A DNA stretch of 64,000 nucleotides from Haliea salexigens DSM 19537 (GTDB lineage: Bacteria; Pseudomonadota; Gammaproteobacteria; Pseudomonadales; Halieaceae): NCBI RefSeq assembly GCF_000423125.1, contig NZ_AUHJ01000008.1, positions 62,001-126,000 on the forward strand, given 5' to 3'. The position numbers and the translations under genes are program-made. How positions within the stretch are numbered: the first letter of the stretch is position 1; every line of letters starts with the position of its first letter. Positions 35,601 through 45,652 of the stretch are shown in pieces. The notes below the pieces were generated by a model that saw only the letters and a list, made by a program, of their open reading frames with translations, searched no databases and was not told where the DNA came from.

Positions 35601-35846
35601 GTCACTGCCTGACGGGTCGAGAATCCGCACGACCGCCGCCTGCGTTTCCACACGCCGCGCGGCGGGGCGGCTCACCCGGGTGGGCGGCTCGACGGTGCCG
35701 CCGTCTTTGGGGCGCGGATCGCTGAACCCACAGGCGACGCATTCCCTCAAGTCACTCTCACGATCCACGACTATCGTGTCCATGGCGCTGCAGCGCGGGC
35801 AAACCGCGCCCGCTATAAAGCGCCTGTTCTGCGCTGGTGTCGACAT
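35586..35846 (-). CDS. YheV-family putative zinc ribbon protein
   Basis: An 86-residue protein with one zinc ribbon: CPRC (residues 16-19 approx.) and CVAC later, in AGAVCPRCSAMDTIVVD and RECVACGFSD. The N-terminal RRFIAGAVCPRC and the GFSD after the second knuckle are diagnostic of YheV/DUF2387. ATG 35846 is chosen because the extension overlaps the divergent carbonic anhydrase gene. Function unknown. The C-terminal half is low complexity and basic. Confidence 0.88.
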   Translation of the reverse strand: MSTPAQNRRFIAGAVCPRCSAMDTIVVDRESDLRECVACGFSDPRPKDGGTVEPPTRVSRPAARRVETQAAVVRILDPSGSDKGQE

Positions 35847-35924
35847 ACGAGTTTCCGGGCCAGCATCGGCTGGCGGGCTGTTGAGACAGCCGCTATTGTA
35901 GCAGGATCGAACAAGGAGCTTATT

Positions 35925-36482
35925 ATGCCTCACGACACCACAACCAGCCTGCGCAGCTTCGGCGGCCACACCCCCAGTCTCGGACAGCGTGTACTGATAG
36001 ACCCCAGCGCCGTGGTATTGGGAGACGTCGAGCTGGGCGACGATGTTTCCGTCTGGCCACAGGCGGTGATCCGGGGCGACATGCACCGCATTCGCATTGG
36101 CGCACGCACCAGTGTGCAGGACGGCAGCGTGTTGCACATCACCCACGCCGGACCCTACAACCCGGATGGCTGGCCACTGCTGATCGGCGCGGATGTCACG
36201 ATCGGCCACAATGCCACCCTGCACGGCTGCACCATCGGAGACAGGGTGCTGGTAGGTATGGGTGCAACGGTGATGGACGGCGCGATAGTGGAGAGCGAGG
36301 TCGTGATCGGCGCCTGCGCGCTGGTCACACCCGGCAAAACGCTACGCAGCGGCTACCTCTACGCCGGCAGCCCCGCGCGCGAGATGCGTGCGCTGAGTGA
36401 CAAGGAGCTCGACTACTTTCGCTACAGCGCGGCCAACTACGTACGCCTCAAGGACCAGCACCTGGCCGAGCTCGCGCGCTGA
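35925..36482 (+). CDS. Gamma-class carbonic anhydrase family protein (YrdA-like)
   Basis: A 185-residue left-handed beta-helix protein with hexapeptide repeats (e.g. VVLGDVELGDDVSVWPQAVIRGD, IGDRVLVGMGATVMDGAIV). Metal-binding histidines are visible in VLHITHAG and IGHNATLHGC, the Cam/YrdA arrangement; the catalytic glutamates of true Cam are not obvious, as in YrdA. Forms trimers. AAGGAG is seven bases before the ATG. Divergent from yheV, convergent with aroE. Confidence 0.92.
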   Translation: MPHDTTTSLRSFGGHTPSLGQRVLIDPSAVVLGDVELGDDVSVWPQAVIRGDMHRIRIGARTSVQDGSVLHITHAGPYNPDGWPLLIGADVTIGHNATLHGCTIGDRVLVGMGATVMDGAIVESEVVIGACALVTPGKTLRSGYLYAGSPAREMRALSDKELDYFRYSAANYVRLKDQHLAELAR

Positions 36483-36522
36483 TTCCCGGCGCCGGGCAAG
36501 AAGGCTGGCCGCCCGCAATGCC

Positions 36523-37362
36523 TCAGGCGGCTGCCAGCAAATGCCTCATCTGGGCAATAACCGGCTGGGTGGCAGGGCGCACCTGGCGCCAGCGGTAAAA
36601 CGATTCCGCCGCCTGCTCGACCAGCATGCCCAGCCCGTCCGCGACGGCCCAGGCCGTATTCTGTGCCGCCCAACGCATGAAGGGGGTGGGGGCAGCCCCG
36701 TAGAGCATGTCGTAGCAACAACTGCGCACGGTCAACTGGATATCCGGCAGCGCGGGCATTTCGCCTGACAGGCCGGCACTGGTTGCATTGATCAACACGT
36801 CCACCGCCAGTCCGTCCAGCGCCTCCAGGCCGCCGCCCTGCACCGGGCCGAGGTCGGCAAACGCATCCGCCAGTGCTTCCGCCCGCGCCGCGGTGCGATT
36901 GGCGATCAACAGGGCGGCGGGACGTTCGCTCAGTAGCGGTTCCAGCACACCGCGCACGGCACCGCCGGCGCCGATGATGGCGATGCGACGCCCTTGCAGT
37001 TGCCAGCCGAGATTGGCCACCATGTCGCGTACCAGGCCGATGCCGTCTGTGGTTTCGCCAGAGACTGCGCCATCGGCGCCGACACTGAGCGTGTTCACCG
37101 CACCGGCCCGCCGCGCGCGCTCGGTGAGGGTGTCGGCGAATGCGCAGGCTTCCTGCTTGAACGGTACGGTAACGTTGAGGCCTTTGCCGCCACCGTCGAA
37201 AAAGCAGCGGGCAGAGCGGGCAAAGTCATCCAGTTCCACGCGCACGGCGCGGTAGTGCAAGCGCTGGTCGCACTGCTGTGCAAAAGCGGCGTGGATGGCC
37301 GGCGACTTGCTGTGCTTGATGGGGTTGCCGAAAACGGCGTATTTGTCGGGCTGCGCAGTCAT
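36523..37362 (-). CDS. aroE: Shikimate dehydrogenase
   Basis: A 279-residue enzyme reducing 3-dehydroshikimate with NADPH. N-terminal domain: FGNPIKHSKSPAIH (shikimate-binding serines) and NVTVPFKQEA (catalytic Lys). C-terminal Rossmann domain: IIGAGGAVRGVL then IANRTAARA, the NADPH-specific NRT motif. LLVEQAAESFYRWR near the C-terminus is conserved. Start ATG 37362 (MTAQPDKYAVFGNP). Downstream of hemF, the Pseudomonas arrangement. Confidence 0.96.
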   Translation of the reverse strand: MTAQPDKYAVFGNPIKHSKSPAIHAAFAQQCDQRLHYRAVRVELDDFARSARCFFDGGGKGLNVTVPFKQEACAFADTLTERARRAGAVNTLSVGADGAVSGETTDGIGLVRDMVANLGWQLQGRRIAIIGAGGAVRGVLEPLLSERPAALLIANRTAARAEALADAFADLGPVQGGGLEALDGLAVDVLINATSAGLSGEMPALPDIQLTVRSCCYDMLYGAAPTPFMRWAAQNTAWAVADGLGMLVEQAAESFYRWRQVRPATQPVIAQMRHLLAAA

Positions 37363-37404
37363 AATGCGTCTGTCCACCGCGTTGTCAAATGGGCCTGTGA
37401 GGCG

Positions 37405-38385
<981 letters not shown>

Positions 38386-38943
38386 TCAGGAGCGCAGCAC
38401 CCGGTCTGTCTGCAGGTCGCGAATCACCGAGGGCCGCAGCGCGCCACCCAATGGGCCGGGCAGGATGCCGTCCAGCTGGCCGCGAAAATACCGGTGGACC
38501 TGGAAGAGGGACAGGGCAGGGCGGCTGCCGCCGGGATTAGCGGAGGTCGACACCAGCGGTCCGCCCCAGGCGGAACACAGCGCTACCATGCCCGGATGGG
38601 CCGTCACCCGCACCGCCACAGTGTCGCGGCCACCGTGCACCCAGGCCGGCACCAATCCATGGTGGGGAATCAGCCACGTAGTGGGGCCGGGCCAGGAAAG
38701 CGCCAGTTTCTGCCGCTGGGCTTCGGTGAGCGCGCCCAACAGCGCGCCAACCTGCTGCAGGTTCGCCGCAATCAGGATCAGCCCTTTCTCCACCGGCCGC
38801 TCCTTGATCTCCAAGAGGCGGGCAACCGCATGCGGATTGTCAGGATCGCAACTCAGGCCCCAGACCGCTTCGGTCGGACAGGCAATCACACCCCCATCGG
38901 CAAGAGCGCGCACGGCGGCATTGAGCTGCAGGTCAGAGGGCAT
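38386..38943 (-). CDS. tsaC: Threonylcarbamoyl-AMP synthase (Sua5/YrdC family)
   Basis: A 185-residue single-domain YrdC protein. ALADGGVIACPTEAVWGLSCDP is the nucleotide/threonine site opening, followed by KERPVEKGLILIAAN and the GPTTWLIP and TVAVRVTAHP strands. Makes threonylcarbamoyl-adenylate for the t6A37 modification of ANN-decoding tRNAs. Short form (no SUA5 domain), length as E. coli TsaC. Between dprA and hemF in a minus-strand operon, same as in Pseudomonas and E. coli neighbourhoods. Confidence 0.94.
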   Translation of the reverse strand: MPSDLQLNAAVRALADGGVIACPTEAVWGLSCDPDNPHAVARLLEIKERPVEKGLILIAANLQQVGALLGALTEAQRQKLALSWPGPTTWLIPHHGLVPAWVHGGRDTVAVRVTAHPGMVALCSAWGGPLVSTSANPGGSRPALSLFQVHRYFRGQLDGILPGPLGGALRPSVIRDLQTDRVLRS

Positions 38944-38975
38944 GTGATGTGACTCCTGTGATAGAGGGGCGAAAT

Positions 38976-40118
38976 TTAGCGACTCTCCCCGGGGGTGGCA
39001 AGCCCGGACTGGCAGCGCAGGTAGCGCCCCGCCTCCCGCAGCACGCTGCCCTGCGCTTCCAGCGTCGACAGGGCGGACAACACCTCGGAAAGCGGCCTGC
39101 CCGAGGCCGCGACGAGCGTGTCGACATCCACGCCTTCGGCACTCATCAGCGCCAGCAGCCAGTGCGGCGCCGACGGCGGTGCGACCGCGGGAGGCGTCGG
39201 GGACAGCGACGGACGGGCGTCGAACAGTGGCCCGAAATTCTCGACCACATCCTCAATGCCCTGCACCAACACCGCGCCATCGCGCAACAGATGCAGGCAG
39301 CCGCGGCCACCCGCGTGCCCGGGAAACCAGGGCAGCGCAAACACCTCGCGTCCCTGTTCCAGGGCGGTATTCGCCGTAATCAGGGAGCCGCTGGGCAGTG
39401 CGGCCTCGACCACCAGCACACCGAGCGAGAGGCCACTGATAATGCGGTTGCGGGCCGGGAAGTGGCCCGGCAGGGGCGGTGTCAGCGGGGGAAATTCGGT
39501 CACCAGACAACCGGTCTGCAACAGTTCCGTGGCCAGCGCGGCATGTCGCCGCGGGTAGACCGCCTCAATACCCGTTGCCATCACGGCCACCGACGCGCCG
39601 CGGGCTTGCAGCGCGCCGCGATGCGCTGCGGCGTCTATGCCCAGCGCCAGCCCGCTGGTCACCGCAAGGCCAGCCGCCACCGCATCCGCCGCCAGCTCAG
39701 TTGCCGCACGCAGGCCGACGGCGCTGGCCTTGCGGCTGCCCACCACCGCGAGCTGCGGCATCGTGAGCGCGTCAAGTTGCCCTCGGGCGTACAGAAATGG
39801 GGGCGGGTCGCTGATCGTTGACAGCAAAGGTGGATAACCCGGTTGCCCCAACACCAGAACCCGCGCGCCAAGCGTCCGCAGCCGGTCGTGCTGCTGATCC
39901 ACATCCACCAGCGCCTGCGGGTGCCTGCCCCGGCGGCGGGCCAGCGTAAGGTCCTGCACCGCCGCGGGGGTGGCACCCGCGGCGACCAGTTCCGGCGGGC
40001 TGGCCTGTAAAAGCGCTTCAGGGGAGCCGAAGTGCTGCAGCAGGGCCCTGAGTTGACGGCGCGGAACATGCGGGAGGCTGTGCAGCAGAAGGCACAGAAA
40101 TGCGTGATCGGTATCCAT
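38976..40118 (-). CDS. dprA: DNA-processing protein DprA
   Basis: A 380-residue protein with an N-terminal helix-hairpin SAM-like region, the Rossmann-like DNA-binding domain (about 75-285: AVVGSRKASAVGLRAATELA, SGLALGIDAAAHRGAL, ATGIEAVYPRRH, ISGLSLGVLVVEAALPSGSLITANTALEQGREVFALP) and a C-terminal winged-helix DprA domain (about 310-370). Loads RecA on incoming single-stranded DNA during transformation. Upstream of tsaC by 32 bases. Comparable length to pseudomonad DprA. Confidence 0.95.
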   Translation of the reverse strand: MDTDHAFLCLLLHSLPHVPRRQLRALLQHFGSPEALLQASPPELVAAGATPAAVQDLTLARRRGRHPQALVDVDQQHDRLRTLGARVLVLGQPGYPPLLSTISDPPPFLYARGQLDALTMPQLAVVGSRKASAVGLRAATELAADAVAAGLAVTSGLALGIDAAAHRGALQARGASVAVMATGIEAVYPRRHAALATELLQTGCLVTEFPPLTPPLPGHFPARNRIISGLSLGVLVVEAALPSGSLITANTALEQGREVFALPWFPGHAGGRGCLHLLRDGAVLVQGIEDVVENFGPLFDARPSLSPTPPAVAPPSAPHWLLALMSAEGVDVDTLVAASGRPLSEVLSALSTLEAQGSVLREAGRYLRCQSGLATPGESR

Positions 40119-40192
40119 ACATCATCCTTGACGTAGTCTCCGTTGTCGGGGGTATTGCCTGGCGGCGGTCAATCCGTGACCACCGCGCTTAC

Positions 40193-41227
40193 TCAGGGAT
40201 TTTTCACCCTGTCCATGACTTTCAGCGGCCGGTTGGCGCGCAGCACCAGAGCGTAGCTCGCTTTCTCGAACACCTCAAAGACCATCAGCAGGCCCGCGCG
40301 CGTATCGGGCAGGGTCACGTTCTGCCGCGCCACTTCATCGAAAACCAGGCCGCCCACCTGGTAGATGGCAAGCACATGCCCAACCTCAAGGCCTTCGCGC
40401 TCACCGCGGTTCAGCACCACGATGTCGCCCTGACCGATCTGGCTGACACCGCCATCCACCGCGATCATGTAGCCATCATCAACCTCCACGCCCGGTGCCC
40501 GCGGCTGGAAGGTGGCGTCCAGTACCTGCTCGCGCTGCGGCAGCAGACGGTCGGCGATACGCACTTCCTCCGTTACCCGGGTCACGGTGAGCTCGGTGAC
40601 TTCGTCGCGGTTGCTGCTGACCAGCCTGGCGTTACCAATATCCACTGCCTGGTAGCCGAGCAGTTCGCCGGTGACCGGATCGCTGTAGGTATCACCCGAG
40701 CGGAAAATTCCGAAGGTGCGCTCGCCGTCCGGGAACGGGCCGCGGCCATACACGCGGTCACCGGGGGCAGCGATCAGGCGGCCCTGGTCACCCGCCACCA
40801 CGTAGGCTGAATTGTTCAGTGCGTCGGCATCGAGAATGCGGTGGCCTTTTAGGAACGCACCAATCTCGTCGAGGGGAATGATGGGGATCGCCAGGTCCAG
40901 CGGGCTGACCCGCACGCCCGGGTCCAGTTTCACGTCGCGGCCGCGGCGCAGCTGCAGCCGGGGCTCGCCGTTTACCCAGGTCAGGTAGAGTTCGTCGCCG
41001 GGGTAGATCAGGTGCGGGTTATCGATTTGCGGGTTGACGTCCCACAGCTCGGGCCAGCGCCAGGGCTGACGCAGGTACATACCCGAAATGCCCCACAGCG
41101 TGTCGCCGCGCTTGACCACATACACATCGGGAACGTCTTCGTTGAGTTCTACTGCCGCGCTGGACAGCGCGGCGAAAAACAGGCTCCCGAGCAATACGAG
41201 GCACACCGTGAATGACTTCGCTCTCAT
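40193..41227 (-). CDS. LysM-domain secreted protein
   Basis: A 344-residue protein with a signal peptide (residues 1-22, ending LSSA) and one LysM module near residues 37-85 (YVVKRGDTLWGISGMYLRQPWRWPELWDVNP...IYPGDELYL), which binds peptidoglycan. The remaining ~250 residues are beta-rich with repeating VxxGDQGRL / QGDIVVLNRG segments and no known enzymatic motif. ATG 41227. This gene occupies the same spot between dprA and def as in Pseudomonas. Suggested envelope role; exact function unknown. Confidence 0.9.
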   Translation of the reverse strand: MRAKSFTVCLVLLGSLFFAALSSAAVELNEDVPDVYVVKRGDTLWGISGMYLRQPWRWPELWDVNPQIDNPHLIYPGDELYLTWVNGEPRLQLRRGRDVKLDPGVRVSPLDLAIPIIPLDEIGAFLKGHRILDADALNNSAYVVAGDQGRLIAAPGDRVYGRGPFPDGERTFGIFRSGDTYSDPVTGELLGYQAVDIGNARLVSSNRDEVTELTVTRVTEEVRIADRLLPQREQVLDATFQPRAPGVEVDDGYMIAVDGGVSQIGQGDIVVLNRGEREGLEVGHVLAIYQVGGLVFDEVARQNVTLPDTRAGLLMVFEVFEKASYALVLRANRPLKVMDRVKNP

Positions 41228-41302
41228 GATTCGTTCCAGCCCGTCCCTGTTATCATCCGCCCGCCGCCAACACGGCACTGGGCACCACCTTGCCAGCAGC
41301 GA

Positions 41303-41308
41303 TATACT
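41303..41308 (+). promoter_or_regulatory. Candidate -10 for the def-fmt-rsmB operon
   Basis: TATACT on the plus strand, about 92 bases before the def ATG, in the 172-base divergent gap with the LysM gene. No good -35; assigned by -10 match and position only. Confidence 0.35.
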
Positions 41309-41399
41309 AGGCACAGTTTGCGGCGGGCATGGGTCCGTGGCAAGCCCCAATGTGACTAATTCACCATTGCTCGGTTGAGCCCCGAAGGCAGCTAACTCC

Positions 41400-41906
41400 A
41401 TGGCAGTACTCGACATTCTGGAATTTCCTGACCCCCGCCTGCGCACCCGCGCCACGCCCGTGCCGGACGTGACGGACGCCACACGGGCACTGGTGGATGA
41501 CCTGTTTGAGACCATGTACGCAGCCCCGGGCATTGGCCTGGCGGCGACGCAGGTGAATGTGCACCAACGTGTGCTGGTCATAGATGTGAGCCAGGATCAC
41601 AGCGAACCGCTGGTTTTCATCAACCCGGAAGTGACGGTGCTGGACGCTGAACTCGGCGAATACGACGAGGGCTGTCTGTCGGTGCCCGGGTTCTATGAGA
41701 CGGTACAGCGCCCCCAGCGCATCTCGGTGACCGCACTGGACCGCAAAGGCGACACCTTTACACAGGAACTGGACGGCCTGTTGGCGGTCTGCCTGCAACA
41801 CGAAATCGACCACCTCGACGGCAAGTTGTTTGTGGACTACATCTCCCCGGTAAAACGCCAGCGTATTCGCAAGAAGCTGCAGAAAGAACAGCGGCGCCAG
41901 GCCTGA
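41400..41906 (+). CDS. def: Peptide deformylase
   Basis: A 168-residue metalloenzyme removing the formyl group from nascent proteins. All three motifs are canonical: [16 protein letters not shown] (metal Cys) and HEIDHLDG (two metal His and catalytic Glu). Length as E. coli Def (169). fmt starts one base after its stop codon, so the two are coupled. Confidence 0.98.
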   Translation: MAVLDILEFPDPRLRTRATPVPDVTDATRALVDDLFETMYAAPGIGLAATQVNVHQRVLVIDVSQDHSEPLVFINPEVTVLDAELGEYDEGCLSVPGFYETVQRPQRISVTALDRKGDTFTQELDGLLAVCLQHEIDHLDGKLFVDYISPVKRQRIRKKLQKEQRRQA

Positions 41907-41907
41907 C

Positions 41908-42882
41908 GTGGCCAGCACACCCTTGCGGATACTCTTTGCCGGCACGCCGGACTTCGCCGCCATACACCTGCAGGAGCTGCTGCACAGCAGCCATGAGGTG
42001 ATCGGCGTCTACACGCAACCAGACAGGCCGGCGGGGCGCGGCAAGAAGCTGCAGGCCAGCCCGGTCAAGCAGCTGGCGCAACAGGCGGGCGTGCCCGTGC
42101 GCCAACCGGCCAGCCTGCGCAACCCCGACGCACAGGCCGAGCTTACCGGATTTGCCGCAGACGTCATGGTGGTGGTGGCCTACGGCCTGATTCTGCCGCA
42201 GGCCGTGCTCGATGCACCGCGCCTGGGCTGCCTCAACGTACACGCGTCCCTGCTGCCGCGCTGGCGCGGCGCTGCGCCCATTCAGCGGGCGATTGAGGCG
42301 GGTGATGCGGAAACCGGCATTACCATCATGCAGATGGATGCCGGCCTGGATACCGGTGCCATGCTCGCCACGGCGCGCTGCCCCATCGACGAAACCACCA
42401 GCGCCGCCAGCCTGCACGACCAACTTGCCACGCTCGGTGCACCCCTGTTGCTGCAGGTACTGGACGACCTGCCCACCTACCTGGCGGCCGGCAGCGCACA
42501 AGACGACAACCTCGCCACCTACGCGCACAAGATCGACAAGGCCGAGGGCGCACTGGACTGGTGCCTGCCGGCACCCGAGCTTGCGCGCCGGGTGGCGGCG
42601 TTCAACCCCTTCCCCGTGTGCTACGGCGTGCTGAACGGCGAGCGCGTGCGGGTCTGGGCCGCCAGCGCGGCAGCGGCTGCCACCGGCGCGGAACCGGGCA
42701 CCGTGCTCGGCGCCAGTCGCGCGGGCATTGAGGTGGCCTGTGGCAGCGGCAGTCTCATGCTACACACCTTGCAACTGCCCGGCGGGCGCGCGCTGCCCGC
42801 CGCCGACATGCTCAACGCACACGCCGGGCTGTTCGCCGCCGGAGCCCGGTTTCAGCCGGCCCCCGCACAGGCCGCGGGCTGA
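41908..42882 (+). CDS. fmt: Methionyl-tRNA formyltransferase
   Basis: A 324-residue enzyme formylating initiator Met-tRNA. FAGTPDFAA at the start, the folate site NVHASLLPRWRGAAPIQRAI with catalytic Asn/His, and ITIMQMDAGLDTGAML with catalytic Asp; C-terminal tRNA-binding OB-like domain. GTG start at 41908. Its stop overlaps the rsmB ATG (TGATG context at 42880-42884). Confidence 0.97.
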   Translation: MASTPLRILFAGTPDFAAIHLQELLHSSHEVIGVYTQPDRPAGRGKKLQASPVKQLAQQAGVPVRQPASLRNPDAQAELTGFAADVMVVVAYGLILPQAVLDAPRLGCLNVHASLLPRWRGAAPIQRAIEAGDAETGITIMQMDAGLDTGAMLATARCPIDETTSAASLHDQLATLGAPLLLQVLDDLPTYLAAGSAQDDNLATYAHKIDKAEGALDWCLPAPELARRVAAFNPFPVCYGVLNGERVRVWAASAAAAATGAEPGTVLGASRAGIEVACGSGSLMLHTLQLPGGRALPAADMLNAHAGLFAAGARFQPAPAQAAG

Positions 42883-44180
42883 TGCCGTTGGATACCCGGG
42901 CAGCGGCGGCGCGGGCGATCGCCGGGGTGCTGCAGGGCGGCTCACTGAACACACTGCTACCCGCCGCGCTGGAGACCGTCAGCAGCCGTGACCGCGGCCT
43001 GCTGCAGCAACTCTGCTACGGCACCCTGCGGCTCTACCCGAGGCTGCAACCCCAGCTGCAGGCCCTGCTGAGCAAACCGCTGCGCAGCAAGGACAACGAC
43101 ATCCAGGCACTGCTGTTACTCGGGCTCTATCAGCTGGAAGATACGCGCATTCCGGACCACGCCGCAGTGGCCGCCAGCGTGGGTGCCACCCGCGCCCTGC
43201 AGAAAGACTGGGCGCGCGGCCTGTGCAATGCGGTGCTGCGGCGCTTCCTGCGCGAGCGCAACAGCCTGGCCGACGCACTCGACCCGGCGGCGCGATCGGC
43301 CCACCCACAGTGGCTCTACAGCGCGTTGCAGAAAGACTGGCCGGAACACGCCGAGGCCATCATGCTGGCCAACAACGAGCAACCGCCCATGGTGCTGCGC
43401 AGCAATGCGCAGCGTGTTTCCCGTGAGCAGTACCTGCAACGGCTCACAGACGCGGGGTTCGCCGCGCAAGCCGGGCTGCTGGCGCCGGAATCCATTTATC
43501 TCGATGTGCCCGCCGATGTCGGCCTGCTGCCCGGTTTTGCCGAGGGTCTGGCCAGCGTGCAGGACGAGGCAGCACAAATGGCCGCGCTGCTGCTGGCACC
43601 CGCCAGCGGCACACGGGTACTCGATGCCTGCGCCGCGCCGGGCGGCAAAGCCTGCCACCTGCTCGAGCGCCAGCCGGACATCGCGCTCACGGCAATGGAT
43701 GTCGACAAGGCGCGGCTGGCGCGTGTGCGCGACAACCTGCAACGCCTGCAACTGCAGGCCGAAGTCGTTCAAGGCAACGCGGCAGAACCGCCTGCAGACA
43801 TGCCTGTGCAGCACTTCCAGCACATTCTGGTCGACGCACCCTGTTCCGCCAGTGGTGTTATTCGCCGTCACCCGGATGTAAAGCTGCTGCGGCGGCCCGA
43901 GGATATCCCCGCACTCGCCGCCCAGCAGTCGGCCATCCTCGACGGCCTGTGGCCGCTACTCGTCCCGGGTGGCACGCTGCTGTACGTCACCTGCTCGGTA
44001 CTGGAAGCCGAAAACAGCGCCGTGGTGCAGGCGTTCCTGCAGCGCACCGGGGACGCAGAGCTTCTGCCGCTGCAGCTGGGCATCCCCCGCGCCGCAGGCA
44101 GCCAGATATTGCCCACCCACAACGGCCCTGACGGCCTGTTTTTCAGCCTGTTGCGGCGGCACGGCGAAAGCCTGCGCTAG
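42882..44180 (+). CDS. rsmB: 16S rRNA (cytosine967-C5)-methyltransferase
   Basis: A 432-residue protein: N-terminal NusB-like RNA-binding domain (about 1-140: DRGLLQQLCYGTLR...RGLCNAVLRRFLRE) and a C-terminal RsmB/NOP methyltransferase domain. SAM site DACAAPGGKACHLLE; catalytic cysteines in VDAPCSASGVIRRHPD and YVTCSVLEAEN. Methylates C967 of 16S rRNA. Third gene of the def operon. Confidence 0.97.
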   Translation: MPLDTRAAAARAIAGVLQGGSLNTLLPAALETVSSRDRGLLQQLCYGTLRLYPRLQPQLQALLSKPLRSKDNDIQALLLLGLYQLEDTRIPDHAAVAASVGATRALQKDWARGLCNAVLRRFLRERNSLADALDPAARSAHPQWLYSALQKDWPEHAEAIMLANNEQPPMVLRSNAQRVSREQYLQRLTDAGFAAQAGLLAPESIYLDVPADVGLLPGFAEGLASVQDEAAQMAALLLAPASGTRVLDACAAPGGKACHLLERQPDIALTAMDVDKARLARVRDNLQRLQLQAEVVQGNAAEPPADMPVQHFQHILVDAPCSASGVIRRHPDVKLLRRPEDIPALAAQQSAILDGLWPLLVPGGTLLYVTCSVLEAENSAVVQAFLQRTGDAELLPLQLGIPRAAGSQILPTHNGPDGLFFSLLRRHGESLR

Positions 44181-44265
44181 AGTGCAGTATTCCACCCCCT
44201 GCACCCTTACATTTTCCGGGGCTTTTCATTAAGGTGGCGGGAATTTCAGGGGGACAGCCCCAAGC

Positions 44266-45642
44266 ATGAAAATCATCATACTGGGCGCAGGCCAGGTTGG
44301 CGGCACCCTCGCCGAGCACCTGGCGAACGAGCAGAACGACATCACCGTGGTCGACACCGACGGCGACCGCTTGCGCGAACTGCAGGACCGGCTGGACATC
44401 GGCACGGTCAATGGCAGCGCCTCCCACCCCGACACCCTGTACCAGGCCGGCGCCGACGACGCCGACATGCTGATCGCCGTCACCAACAGCGACGAGATCA
44501 ACATGATGGCCTGCCAGATCGCACACTCGCTGTTCAACACGCCCACCAAGATCTCACGCGTGCGCGCGCCCAATTATCTGGCACACCAGGAAAAGCTGTT
44601 CACCCCGGACAACATCCCCGTGGATGTGATCATCGGCCCGGAGCAACTGGTGACCAAGAACATCGTGGAGCTGATTGCCAACCCCGGCGCGCTGCAGGTG
44701 CTGGACTTTGCCGATGGCCGTATTCAGCTGGTGGCGGTGCGCGCCTTCCACGGCGGCCCCATCGTCGGCCACGAGCTGCAGGACATCCGCACACACATGC
44801 CGAAGGTGGACACCCGGGTGGCGGCCATTTTCCGCCGCGACCGGGCCATTATTCCCGAAGGCAACACGGTGGTGGAAGCGGATGACGAGGTGTTTTTCAT
44901 CGCCGCCCGCAAGGACATCCGCAAGGTGATGTCCGAACTGCGCAAGATCGACAAGCCCTACCAGCGCGTGATGATCGCCGGCGGCGGCAATATTGGCGCC
45001 ACCCTGGCGCAGAGCATTGAACGCGACTACCAGGTGAAGGTGATCGAGCAATCCTACCCGCGCTGCCGGGTGCTCTCGGAGTCGCTCAAACACGCCATCG
45101 TGCTGCACGGCAGCGCGTCTGAACCCGGCCTGCTGACCAGCGAAAACATCGAATCCACCGATGTGTTCTGTGCGCTCACCAACAACGATGAGTCCAATAT
45201 CATGATGTCCATGCTGGCCAAACGCATGGGCGCCAAAAAAGTCATCACCCTCATTACCAACCCCGCCTACGCCGACCTGGTGGGGGACGAAATCGACATC
45301 GCCATTTCACCCCAGCAAATCACCATTGGCAGCCTGCTCACCCACGTACGGCGCGGCGACATCTCCAACGTGCACTCCCTGCGCCGTGGCGCAGCGGAAG
45401 CGATTGAGGTGACCGCACGCGGCGATGCCTACTCCTCGCGGGTGGTGGGGCGGCGACTGGAGGAAATCAACCTGCCGGACGGCGTCACTATTGGCGCCAT
45501 TGTGCGCGGCGACGAGGTGTTGATTGCACACCGGCATGTGCTGGTGGAAACCGATGACCACGTGGTGCTTTTCCTCACCGACCGCAACCGTATTTCCGCC
45601 GTGGAAAAGCTGTTCGCGGTCGGTTTCGGCTTCTTCTCCTGA
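44266..45642 (+). CDS. trkA: Trk potassium uptake system, NAD-binding subunit TrkA
   Basis: A 458-residue cytoplasmic regulator with two tandem RCK modules: Rossmann [13 protein letters not shown] (residues 7-19) and [14 protein letters not shown] (about 240-253), each followed by a TrkA-C domain. Binds NAD/NADH and ATP and gates TrkH. AGGGGGA precedes the ATG. TrkH follows, separated by ten bases, a complete K+ uptake pair. Confidence 0.97.
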   Translation: MKIIILGAGQVGGTLAEHLANEQNDITVVDTDGDRLRELQDRLDIGTVNGSASHPDTLYQAGADDADMLIAVTNSDEINMMACQIAHSLFNTPTKISRVRAPNYLAHQEKLFTPDNIPVDVIIGPEQLVTKNIVELIANPGALQVLDFADGRIQLVAVRAFHGGPIVGHELQDIRTHMPKVDTRVAAIFRRDRAIIPEGNTVVEADDEVFFIAARKDIRKVMSELRKIDKPYQRVMIAGGGNIGATLAQSIERDYQVKVIEQSYPRCRVLSESLKHAIVLHGSASEPGLLTSENIESTDVFCALTNNDESNIMMSMLAKRMGAKKVITLITNPAYADLVGDEIDIAISPQQITIGSLLTHVRRGDISNVHSLRRGAAEAIEVTARGDAYSSRVVGRRLEEINLPDGVTIGAIVRGDEVLIAHRHVLVETDDHVVLFLTDRNRISAVEKLFAVGFGFFS

Positions 45643-45652
45643 GGCCCGCTGC